Positions 25,071 to 35,095 of a stretch of 64,000 nt of DNA are shown one piece after another. Source of the stretch: Kuschelorhynchus macadamiae. Lineage: Eukaryota; Arthropoda; Insecta; Coleoptera; Curculionidae. The stretch is from contig JAUTXW010000139.1 of the NCBI GenBank assembly GCA_030620095.1, positions 536,501 to 600,500 of the forward strand. Direction: 5' to 3'. Every line of letters begins with the position of its first letter. Positions within the stretch are counted from its first letter, which is position 1. The notes below the pieces were generated by a model that had not been told where the DNA came from, made no database searches, and worked only from the letters and a program-made list of their open reading frames with translations. Both the position numbers and the translations under genes were made by a program.

Positions 25071-25113
25071 TCTGCTGATGATGCTAACTTGGTTAGCGAA
25101 ACGCGCGTCCAGA
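25071..25113 (+). ncRNA. Hammerhead ribozyme motif in the terminal PLE pseudo-LTR
   Basis: Identical to the motif at 22517-22560: CTGATGA at 25075-25081, GAAA at 25098-25101 and the GTC cleavage triplet at 25107-25109. With the junction copy it brackets the long unit, so self-cleavage of a read-through transcript would release a unit-length RNA. Confidence 0.75.
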
Positions 25114-25158
25114 ACGTAACAAGTTGTGGTGTAGTGTGGTTAGAACTCTTGTATTTTG

Positions 25159-25170
25159 ATCCACATTGAA
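25159..25170. repeat. Right 12-bp target-site duplication of the PLE cluster
   Basis: ATCCACATTGAA, identical to 18479-18490, directly follows the end of the long unit. Confidence 0.85.
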
Positions 25171-27898
25171 AATAATTGTATATCTAGTAGTGTCAGACAG
25201 AATACAAAGAATGAACTCTGAAAAGATAGCTCTACTATCTGCTGTCATTTGTAGCGGAATTATTGTTTAAACAAGGCCTTCCAAGATAAACAAGTAGCCA
25301 TAAGTCGGTAACATGTGAAGTCACAGAAAAAAATCCATTTCGCCACATTTTAGCCAATTGTTTATATATTTTACCAAATTATTTTTTTGGATAGATTTTT
25401 GTAAAGTATCATTATCTAGACGAACTTATGTTATAAATGTTTTTTGATTATTTTCCTGGCCCTTTTATAAAATATATTATGTTTAAAATAATTGCAGTTG
25501 CATTAATTCAATGTGTAATCTGAGAAAAATGTTACGTTAGAAATATTTAAGCGGGTGCAGGAGTAAAAACGTTCTTATTTCTCCATTTCAGAACAGGCAC
25601 GTGGTCGTTTAAATCTGACTTTATAGATACGGGGTGTTCGGGAAATGAAATACGGCCTCGCAACCGCCTATAAATATGGCGATCGCCCTACAGGGTGCCT
25701 GGGAAGACCTGGTCACAAAATATTTGTACGACAATAATGGGGCCCGTTGTATGCCGAAGAAAATTATTTCAATGAATAATATTGTCGTTTTCGTTCAGCG
25801 AATTTATATTTCAATTTGCCACGGAACACGTGTTTGTGTGCCAACGCATTCGGTTTTCAGGTCTTCATTTGCTTGCAGGCTCAGTTGTACCTGTTTTTCT
25901 TTTTTTTTTTTTAATCAGGTTACCTCGGTAAAAATTATTCGGTTTACCAAGACTTGTGCACCAAAAATCCCTTTATTAAAAATTTTTATAGGTTTTGATG
26001 AAAAATACGAAATTTGAAATAATTAATTTGTTTGAGATATATTTAAAGTAATATAAAATTAGGAATGTTTTCGTCAGTTTGCTCTAAAACAAAAAGTTCT
26101 TATTAATACCCAAGAAATATTGTTTGATTTGTAGAAGTAACCGTAATGTTTCTGTTACTTTGTTATACAGAGTGTGTCACTTAAAACTCCAAACTCTTGG
26201 GAATTAAAAAGGATGTCAAAATTTGGTAAACAAAACTTAATTTGATGGGGTAAAATATAATTATTTTTGTCTAAAGTAAAAATGATGTCGTTACCATTGT
26301 AGGTTTTGCCGCCCAAGGAAAAAACAAAACTATTGCAAGAATTTTATTATTATATGGTGTCTCTTTTAGTATAACACTGATTTTTTGAAATAATTTTTAA
26401 AAATAATGACTATATAATTCTACTCTCGATTTCTTGTTTTAAGTAATCTAAATATAAATCAAAAGTCCTATATTTTTTATCATTTAAAAAACTATGTCCC
26501 AGAATGACCTAATTAAAAAAAAACATTATTCTACTAAAGGACATCGCAGAAACCAAATAGTAGTCAATTTGGTACAATTAAAAAGAAGTCTTAGAAATAG
26601 ACGTAAATTTAAAATTTAGAGCTTTTTAAAGTTCTTGCAATTGTTTTGTCTTTTCTTAGCGTCGCGACGGCTATTACGGTGAAGACGTGGTTTTTATTTT
26701 AACCGAAAAAAAATACATTTTTACCACATAAAAAAACGCTTTTTATTGTTTTTAATGTTATTTTTAGTGGATGCATTGCAAAACGAGTGAAATTGAAAGA
26801 AAATGTAAACGCTTAAGGTCAGGTAATCAACACTAAAAAAAATCACCTATACTTAGTTATGTAAATATTAAACTAAATACCTATGAACTACTTTGTGCTA
26901 ACCTTCAAGTAGATCAAATAGAATTTTTAGGAAACAGGTTGGTTAGTATTCATGAGAATAGTTTACTATTATTTTTTAATATAAACTACAAAATTTATAA
27001 GGTCTCAGGTATAGTAATAAATATGCTATCTCGTTTTCTTCTTTTGAAGCACCTTGTGAAAATATCCTCAACCCTCGATTCTAAGCAGTCGTAGCTGTTC
27101 TAAGCATAAGAATAAAAAGACTTTTTATGAAGAGTTTTAAATTTATTTTGATATACTAAAATAGACTTTTAATTTTTATGAGATGTCTCTCTATCAGAAG
27201 AGAGTTTTTATTAAACGTCTTTTCTCTTTCTTTCTTAAAAAAATCTTATATTTTGAAAAACTATGTTTAATAATAATAAACTAGGCACGGGTTAAAATAC
27301 TTAGTAAATCTTGAATGTTTAGTATATTTGAACATATTGGCAATACCACAACAATATCGCTAAGATAAGATTAAGATATTCAGGCCTGAAGGTTACTTTA
27401 CTATCGTTCAAATTAATTTCTCCCGTACATCTACAAAATTACAGGGAGGTACTTACAATAAACCATGTTTTTAAACACGATAAAAAATCAGAAGATTTCT
27501 ATCTGAAGGATAAGGATAACCTCCACCTTAAAATAATTGATACCAGCGAGGCTTCTCACGAACTTATCTTACCCAAGTGGCTTAAGGGAATTCTGCGGCA
27601 ACTGAAAAATAAAATGAGTGGTTATTTTCTTTTGACGTATATCGATAAAGTGCAACGGATTTAATTTGGATCACGATGTTCACATTTTTAGAAAATTGCC
27701 GGAGATATTTAGATGTTACCAACATGCAAATTATTTGAATACTCAATACTGTCTATCAAACTTAAGAGTAGAAAAAATGTGATAGTTTATCATATTGTTG
27801 TTTTTTGTTTGTTACAAGTCAAGTAAATATATTTTTTTGTTGCGTAATTTAATTTTAAGTGGACTGTATAAAGAGGTTTTGAAAAATACAAAAAATAA
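25171..27898. other. Spacer with a GC-richer patch and a small inverted repeat
   Basis: No host gene recognised. The patch 25.56-25.86 kb is more complex than its flanks and includes TATAAATATGGCGATCGC and a CACGTG E-box. It could be unique conserved DNA, though the open frame at 25676-26017 has no known motif. At 26287-26345 and 26629-26690 a diverged inverted repeat (AAAACTATTGCAAGAA versus AAAACAATTGCAAGAA in reverse complement) suggests a worn MITE of about 400 bp. Confidence 0.4.
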
Positions 27899-28057
<159 letters not shown>

Positions 28058-28172
28058 CACTAACTTGCTACCTATCATTGAAATATAAATAAAAAATCAA
28101 CATGCATTTTTCGAGATAGGAAAGGAAAGCCTTATATACCAAAAAAAAAAAAAAAAAATAAAGGAACGAGCA

Positions 28173-28212
28173 ATTTTTAAGAAAGCCTACTATGATAGAC
28201 GAAACGTCAAGT
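28173..28212 (+). ncRNA. Hammerhead-like relic between two TA tracts
   Basis: TTAAGAAA is followed by an imperfect stem II (GCCTA with TAGAC, four of five pairs), then GAAACGTCAA. It resembles the relic at 11127-11162. About 30 nt downstream is ACCTATACCCAAGAAA, which recurs near 44.16 kb, also next to a hammerhead-like relic. The core is incomplete, so activity is unlikely. Confidence 0.4.
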
Positions 28213-28264
28213 TAATCCCATTGTTTGATTTTGCATATAAACCTATACCCAAGAAAGAAGTCCA

Positions 28265-28391
<127 letters not shown>

Positions 28392-28559
28392 AATTCTCAG
28401 TACTGTATATCAAATTTGAGTGCTGAAAAAATGCGATACTTTAACATATTGTTTAGTAGATATGTATTTGTGTTGCATAATTTAATATAGAAATCTGATT
28501 ATTACCAGGTGAAAAGCAAGAAAATTCCACGGCTCCCCTTACTCACGTACTCTACAGAT

Positions 28560-28950
28560 TACCGATCACTTCTTGAATTGGGGGGGAGGAAACGGGAAAA
28601 ATGTGACACTGGTCATGCGGTTGACTTGAAAAGTAAAAGCAAGTTTTTAAATGTATTACCAAATGCGTACTACACTTGACTCGTCGGTTCCTTTATAGAT
28701 ACCCTCGTCGATTTTCTTCTCTCAACAAGTTGTAGAGATGAACAGTGTAATTCAATGCCGGTCGTGGTATTAGCCAGCGTAGTAGTTGTTCCTGCCATTC
28801 CATTTTACGTATTTGCCCCACACGGGGATCGCTATTCTATGGCGGTATAATGAGCTCTAAAAAAAGTGAAATTACGATCGTCGTTGCACCTGCGCCATTG
28901 CAGGACATGTTAGAGACAGAAATCTTGGTCTTTTTGTTGTGACGTTGAAG
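28560..28950. other. Complex, GC-richer patch, possible conserved non-coding DNA
   Basis: This patch lacks the homopolymers of its surroundings and carries no long open frame. It contains a GGGGGG run near 28.58 kb. I see no repeat partner in the window, so it may be unique regulatory DNA. That is inference only. Confidence 0.25.
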
Positions 28951-29414
28951 TAACATGAAACAAAAATGCAATAACAAACATCCAAACGTTCAGACGTTTC
29001 AACATAAAGAAGTTTGCTGATCCTTTTCCAACAACCGATACATTAGGCCTGGTATTTTTACCTAAGAATAAATTTACATTATCTGCTATGTAACTATTAA
29101 CTGTAAAAACAAACCACGAGTTGCAATATGTAAAATATCTTTTCTAGATAGTTTATATATATAATTGTCCGTCAAATATAACAATTCGGTGGCTAAAACA
29201 TGGGACACTCCTAGGATGGGTATTACCAATAAAATAGACCCGACAAGTTCTTTTTATGTGCGGCCGGTTTAAGTTTCTAATAGAGATAAATAAAATTGCA
29301 TTTCAAGTCTCAAAATTTGGCGGATCCCGACTATTTTGGTTTTGAAGTTAATAGTTGATACCTACAACTATTTACAAAAAAACTATTTTTGAAACCTTTA
29401 GGTCAAGAGTGTGA

Positions 29415-29548
<134 letters not shown>

Positions 29549-29559
29549 ATTTGTATTAA

Positions 29560-31560
29560 CAGACGACTGCCGGACGTCGTTTTGTCCAAATCAGAAGTAA
29601 TTTCGGCTTGGTTTTTGTTTAGACGGAAGAAGATATGAAAATCATTAGTAATTTATTGAAAGATGGTCGTATTTTTAATACTCTATATAATTCAGGATTT
29701 TCGTTATTCTAAGTTCTAATGGAGGCTGCATATTAGTAATTAATATTGCTTGAAATTTAATAATTTATTCGTATGGTTCCTAATGAAGTCTTAAATTTGA
29801 TCACATGCTTTATATAATTCGTCACATAGCGGTAAAAAACAACGAAGTATCCATATAAAAACTATACAATCGTACCTAAAAAGGCCAGTGATATGATCGC
29901 GCAGCAATTTGTATGAACTGCTTGTCTACAAAACAAAAAAGTTATTGCTCTCGTACAATTAATCGACGACTCGCACGGTCTTTCACCAGCCATTAAAGAA
30001 CCGTTCAATGATTATTATATTCATCATTAAGCCCCGTCTGGCGTCGTCTATACTTTGATCATTTGAATGACATTTCCATTGTTGTTCGGCCTGCTATCGT
30101 TTCTTTTATTGATTATTGTTGTCGTTAACCCTTTTTGTCCCAAAATTAAATTCGTCTTGGAAGTATAGTGGGATGTCGCTAGTATTTGTAACGATAGTCG
30201 ATAGCATTCTCCTCATTGGCATTGCAATGGAATTCCATTTGTCTAAAGATTTTAATTACAAAAAAATACAGTAAGTTCTAAGAATAACTTGCCCCCAAAA
30301 ATAAACTGCTTGTCTACGTAACAAAATTTTTAAATATGAGAAAAATCCTTTTAGGTGACTGTATTTTGATCCAGAAAAATACATTTAAAGTTGCAATCAT
30401 ATGTTAACACTTAACAATTAATATTGCTTACACAATGTTAGTCTACGTCTGCAACGGTTTTGTTGCAAATGTTGCTTTGTTAGGAGACTCTATACATGTC
30501 CTCATTAATTAAAAAATCTGTTATGAAAAATGGTATCTTTAGATTCCCAATAATTGCATTGTGCTGTACTTGATATTTAACTTAGGTGGTGAAAATTGTC
30601 TGGATTCACATCTGTGCGTTATCTTAAGGATATTTTATAATTATTCGTTCTACTTTTTTTCCCAAAGTCCTAAGTATAATCGAAAAAGAAAGGCCCAATT
30701 CATTATTTCACCGAACTAAAAAGGCATTACCGCAGCATAATAGGATGATACCACATACTTTTCTGCTGAAAATCGTATCAGGCAAAATGAAATAGAAATT
30801 CTTTAAGTTTAATGATCAGACGTGAGAATCGAGAACAGGCAAATTGGGAATATACGGTATATCTGTCACGTGCTTTGTGGTTTATTAAAATTTTTAAAAA
30901 GCATTATGGCGATATCATTTCTGTGTCCTTATTGATATTTTTTACTAGGTTCTTCATTTAATGCATACAATTCTTAGTGTGAATGTGGATTCTATGTTAA
31001 TTAAGGTAAGGAAGTCAAAGTGCTCCAATACATTTTTTAAAATTAAATGTGCTAGATAAATCTTAGCAAATATTTTCTATCCTGGTTTAAATATTTTTTT
31101 ATCACTATGAATTGTGAATGACTATATCACATTATTTCCCTAAAATATATTCTATATTAGCTGTGGTTTGGTAAAATACACATAATATAATAAAATTACT
31201 ATTATAAAGAAATATTAACCATACCTACATTTTTTCTTCTACTTGCAAGTAATAACTGAAACCTCCACGTTCATACAGCAACTAAAATAATACTGTTAAT
31301 ATTAAAACTAAAATAATTTCCATGTCTGTGTTTTACTATGTAAATGTGTTTCATCATCACACAATTCTACCTTAGTTAAAACTGCGTTCTTGTTTAAAAT
31401 TATATGACACTACATAGTCAGTATGCTTGGGAGAAAATAGTAACTAAAATATGCTGCAATCTTTTTAAGAACCAGGATATTTAGCGAGGTGTGACTGATT
31501 CCGGCGCTAGTACAATTGTCCAATTTTCGACACATTTGCGGGGTATCTCGGTTATTTGCA
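29560..31560. other. Spacer, with a low-repeat stretch at 29.88-30.25 kb
   Basis: No gene recognised. The stretch 29.88-30.25 kb is less AT-rich and carries TTTATTG, ATTGTT and ATGATTATTATAT motifs typical of homeodomain/Sox-site-rich enhancers. I have no direct evidence of function. The rest is AT-rich and featureless. Confidence 0.35.
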
Positions 31561-31566
31561 AATGTA

Positions 31567-32900
31567 CAGGGTTGCTTAAGATGCGGTAAACAAAATTTTC
31601 AAAGCCGAGTCGTTTCTGAATTTGAAATATTGCATTTTGGGACCCCCCACATATTTCGCTTATCCTTTAACTTAGCAAAAAGGTAGAAACAGGTTATTAT
31701 ACAATGTTTTACGTAGAATCCAGTGGCTTTGTCAGATTTTTTCTGTGAACTTTTATTTTTTTAAAATAGGATACCCTATATATTTCTAGTTGATATCTAT
31801 CTTCAGCGGAAAGCCTGTAATACAGATTTTTAAATTTTTTCCAAGATTTCGCAGTTTGCGGTGAACTCCAATCTATAATTAACTAAAACAAACGTATTAC
31901 AGCAGTGACGCCTACTTATACACGAAATTTATTTTGAAAATTTAATAAGTTTCAATACACTATAAACCAATAAAAAAAATTGAACACAAAACCACAAAGG
32001 TATCAAACAGGTGCTTATCAATTTGAAGTCTAAAATAAACTCTTCATAATATGCTTAAATAAATACATATTTGTTTATTATAATATATACAAAAATTGTT
32101 GAAAATATTTACCATTTTCCTTAACACACAATTAGTGTGTTAAGGCATTTGAAAGTATTATTGATCGTCCTTGTGAGTCTGAAATGCGAATGTGGTAACT
32201 TCACGCAGTTCTTCTATAGCGCCATGTCATGTTTTATATACCTTACTCTGTTACCCAATAAAAAAAAAGTCGAGCACCGAAAGATCGGGCCACTGCGGTG
32301 TCCTCCTTACAAGTCAATAAGTTCCAATCCAATTTTGGGAAAAATAATTTTCCAAAAATGGGTGTATTATTTGAGAATTATGGGCAGGTGCGCCTTTTTG
32401 TTGGAAGCAGATAATATTTAACTGAGCAAGAGGAGCATTATCTAACAATTCAAATATTACATCCTGCAATAATTCCACGTAACGATTTGCTCACAGGCCT
32501 CCTTAATAAATTCTATAAAACCATTGCCTTCCCAAAATAAAATAGGTACATTGAAACCGAATCGTCCCTGTTGTTCCCGCTCAAATATTAAGTGGTGATT
32601 TTATTGATGCCAGTTTCTGGTATTATGTCTGTTGAAGATACCAGCATTGGAGGAGTGTGATCCATTGGACCATATTATCAATCTTGCAAAATTTACATTA
32701 TCTCTTATTTTCGTTGTAAACCAAAACCCAGGATGCATTTGCGTTTTAACATTATTTAATTTTAAATTTAACCAAAAATATTGTTTGGTGCACGTGTTTT
32801 GCCCAGTATTTTATTTAATAAATACCAATCATTTCATTATAAGGGAAACTGCTGCTACGGATCTTCATATAATGTGATGTCTGTTTTGAAATTGACAGTT
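31567..32900 (-). mobile_element. Dead mariner-type relic related to the 52-kb element
   Basis: The left edge begins TA then CAGGGTTGC at 31567. The first 300 bp follow the TIR of the 52.3-kb element in diverged form, for example ACGTAGAATCCAGTGGC against ACGTAGAATTCAGTGGC and ATACCCTATATAT against AGACCCTATATAT. On the minus strand a transposase relic follows. The matching TIR at the right is not seen, so the right boundary is approximate and that end may be lost. Confidence 0.7.
32170..32790 (-). pseudogene. Mariner-type transposase relic with lost catalytic residues
   Basis: In order on the minus strand, with frame changes, are IIWSNGSH, FNRHNTRNW, EQQGRFGFNV, NAPLAQLN, FQQKGAPAHNSQI and PDLSVLDFFLLG. 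Each aligns to the intact element's IIWSDEAH, LNRHNTRFW, ERQGRFGFNV, VPLAQLN, FQQDGAPAHNARI and PDLSVLDFFLWG. Two of the three catalytic Asp positions are changed (D to N in the first box, D to K in the second). The 94-codon plus-strand frame at 32137-32421 and the one at 32632-32877 are antisense shadows of this relic. Confidence 0.75.
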
Positions 32901-34060
32901 ATTGGTTAGTGAGTTCTAAAATGAATTTTTTGAGGACTTTATATCTGTTAAAATTATAAGATCTATACCCATGAGACCTAAAGTTTAATTAATTAATAAT
33001 TAGTGTGTTGCGGACACACTAACCTAAAGTATTTTTAGTGCTAATTTAAGAGTAACCGGTTTGTCGGTTCTCAAATAAACGCGAGTGCCAATATTGTATA
33101 CATACATTCATCATAAATATTTTTTTATTCTAAAAATATGTTTTTGATATTCTGAGATCTCGAAAATGTCAATTAAGCCCAACTTATATTTCTAAAATTT
33201 TTTTGAGATTACAATACTTCCTCTATTTAGTCTACATACTAATAATAAAACATTATATCTGTTATAGGAAGTAGAAAAAGCATAACTCGACAATGTTCAA
33301 TTTATTTTCTGGGTAATAACTATAAAAATATCGAAGATTCAAAGTACATTTTGTCCTTATATTTTTTTGTATGTCTAAAAGCATATGGGAGATAAAATAG
33401 ATCAATATATAATCTATATTCCTGTTCTTTCCTCAAAACTTCCACATTACTAGTTCCTGTAGAAAATTTATATACCAAATATGTGGAGTTCTGTTTTATT
33501 CTTGTATTAATTTTATATTACGTTTACATCATACTAAATAAAGAAAAAATAATAAAAATGGTCCTGGTAAAAAGTTTAACATGTACACCGAATATCGCTG
33601 ATTGTGCTAGACGCAGAGTTATCTGTGTTATTTTTTTACATTATATATTTTTCAAAATGGATCACTAAACAACTACTCTACATGGCTAATCCCACGACAG
33701 GAAATGAAGTATACTCTTCAGTTTTAAAATTCATAGGTTGCAGTATTATGGATATCTTTTTATTTGATATTATATCAACGCCAGTTATTTCTGTCATTCT
33801 TTTTTGTGCATTTGCATGGAGCTTGCGAATTTGACCTTGCGGCCTTGCAAGCCCTCTTTTAGCATGGGATCATGATGTCTTTTTATGACGTCGGTCGAAC
33901 GTGAACTAAAAAAAAATCCACATATTTTTTTTATGTTTAGTGTAGAAAAAACCGCTTTATATACTGTTATCGCAGTACTTTCCCTTGATAAAAACTTACA
34001 GTTTTATTATAGTCTAGTTCACAAACTCACAGTGGTGTTAATTCTTGCTAGTAAAAATAA
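32900..34060. other. AT-rich spacer
   Basis: Nothing recognised. Two short overlapping plus-strand frames at 33.48-33.83 kb have no motif I can name. Confidence 0.5.
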
Positions 34061-34095
34061 ATGAGGGCGTGGGATTTGCGATATTAGATTTTACC

Positions 34096-34355
34096 TATCG
34101 ATAGACGATAGCACATCACCTATCGATATATTTTATATATCGATATGTCGATAGTTATCGATGACTATCGAAAGATATCGTTATATCGACAGGTATCGAT
34201 AACAATCGACAGTTATCGATATATCATATATAGTTTTCGATAACCATAGATAACCGTCGAGTCATCGATAACTATCGATAGTTTCCGAAAACTATCGATA
34301 GAAATCGATCTCTAGTTATCGATATACCGATACTTACCGATAAATATCGATAGTT
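34096..34355. repeat. Dense TATCGATA (DRE-type) array, left
   Basis: I count 12 ATCGAT hexamers in about 260 bp, nine of them as full TATCGATA, spaced irregularly with further CGATA half sites between. TATCGATA is the DNA replication-related element (DRE) bound by DREF, and CGATA clusters are also bound by BEAF-32 in Drosophila. In this AT-rich DNA well under one ATCGAT would be expected by chance. Confidence 0.9.
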
Positions 34356-34969
34356 TATAATATTTATTGTCCAGTTATTGGTATTTTTCATTTCTTTATT
34401 GCTATAGCTATCTGAAAGAAAGCAGGTTAGAATTTAATTTAATTTGACCACATAGCTAAATATGTTATTTGCGGTACAGATATTATAGATAGGCAGAAGA
34501 TATTGTAAACTGGTCCGTTTGTTGCATAGTTTCGCTATAACAGTCAACATAACATATTAATATTATATAAACACATGCTATTGTATGCGGTAGTACCGTG
34601 ACATTTGTCATAGCAAAACTTCTCAAAAAATATAAGTATTTTCCACGATTTTTACTCCCTAAAATACGCATGTGTGTATGTAGTTTTTCGATAGTTTCAA
34701 AAATATATATTGACAGTGTTGAGACACAGACGTATTTTTGCAAAAGAAATGCTAAAAAGTGTGAAGTATACCCTGCATATTTCAAATTAAATTCGAAATA
34801 TTTAGATATTAACTATATATTTGGGTGTAACTAATACCGCAATTCAGTTTTTTAAACGTTATTATTTCATGGTTTTGTGTTGAATGTGTGATATTTAATT
34901 TAAACCAATTCTTTATTATGTCTTATTGATTTACAAAATTAATCTAGAATATTACGGGGGTATATTGCT

Positions 34970-35063
34970 TATCGATAACTATCGATAGTTAACGACAAAT
35001 ATTGATAACTATCGACATATCAATATATCGATGTTTTCTTAATTTATCTATTGTTATTCGATA
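34970..35063. repeat. Smaller TATCGATA array, right
   Basis: Three ATCGAT hexamers (two as TATCGATA) plus near matches such as ATTGATAACTATCGAC and TATTCGATAAA. It lies just inside the right terminus, mirroring the larger left array. Confidence 0.8.
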
Positions 35064-35095
35064 AAGCGAAAAAAAGTCCCGTCTCTGATGAGAGC

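Larger units (their letters stand above)
18491..25158. mobile_element. Penelope-like retroelement insertion, three units
   Basis: The 6.67-kb insertion consists of a minus-strand 5'-truncated unit (18491-20557), a 14-nt spacer, a plus-strand 5'-truncated unit (20572 to about 22605) and a head-to-tail longer plus-strand unit (about 22606-25158). The three copies are nearly identical. Protein domains are a PLE-type N-terminal region with the DKG motif, an RT with YVDD, and a C-terminal GIY-YIG endonuclease, which together define canonical Penelope-like elements. An inverted truncated copy next to a tandem partial-plus-full copy is a known PLE arrangement. The 12-bp duplication outside the whole structure implies a single integration. 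Confidence 0.92.
34061..35095. mobile_element. Candidate non-autonomous hAT element carrying TATCGATA arrays
   Basis: The right terminus reads GTCCCGTCTCTG, which in reverse complement is CAGAGACGGGAC, a typical hAT-style end. It is followed by ATGAGAGC (35088-35095). On the left ATGAGGGC (34061-34068) differs by one base from that octamer and precedes GTGGGATTTGCG, a diverged match to the right end. This fits an 8-bp hAT target duplication around a 1.02-kb element. Inside, dense ATCGAT arrays occupy both subterminal regions (34096-34355 and 34970-35063). The 600-bp centre has no transposase. The left end is eroded, so the hAT assignment is moderate. Confidence 0.5.

Noticed and set aside
25676..26017. 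113-codon frame with a TATA-like box just upstream
   Set aside because: No recognisable domain, a poly-Phe run from a T-tract and no splice or homology support. The region may be conserved DNA, but I cannot call a gene.
32137..32421. Plus-strand 94-codon frame
   Set aside because: It is antisense to the dead mariner transposase, which is recognisable on the minus strand in the same place.
34096..34355. Interpretation of the ATCGAT array as a CRISPR-like or simple satellite array
   Set aside because: The motifs are irregularly spaced palindromes without constant repeats and spacers, and a second cluster lies 600 bp away inside the same candidate element. Subterminal binding repeats fit better.
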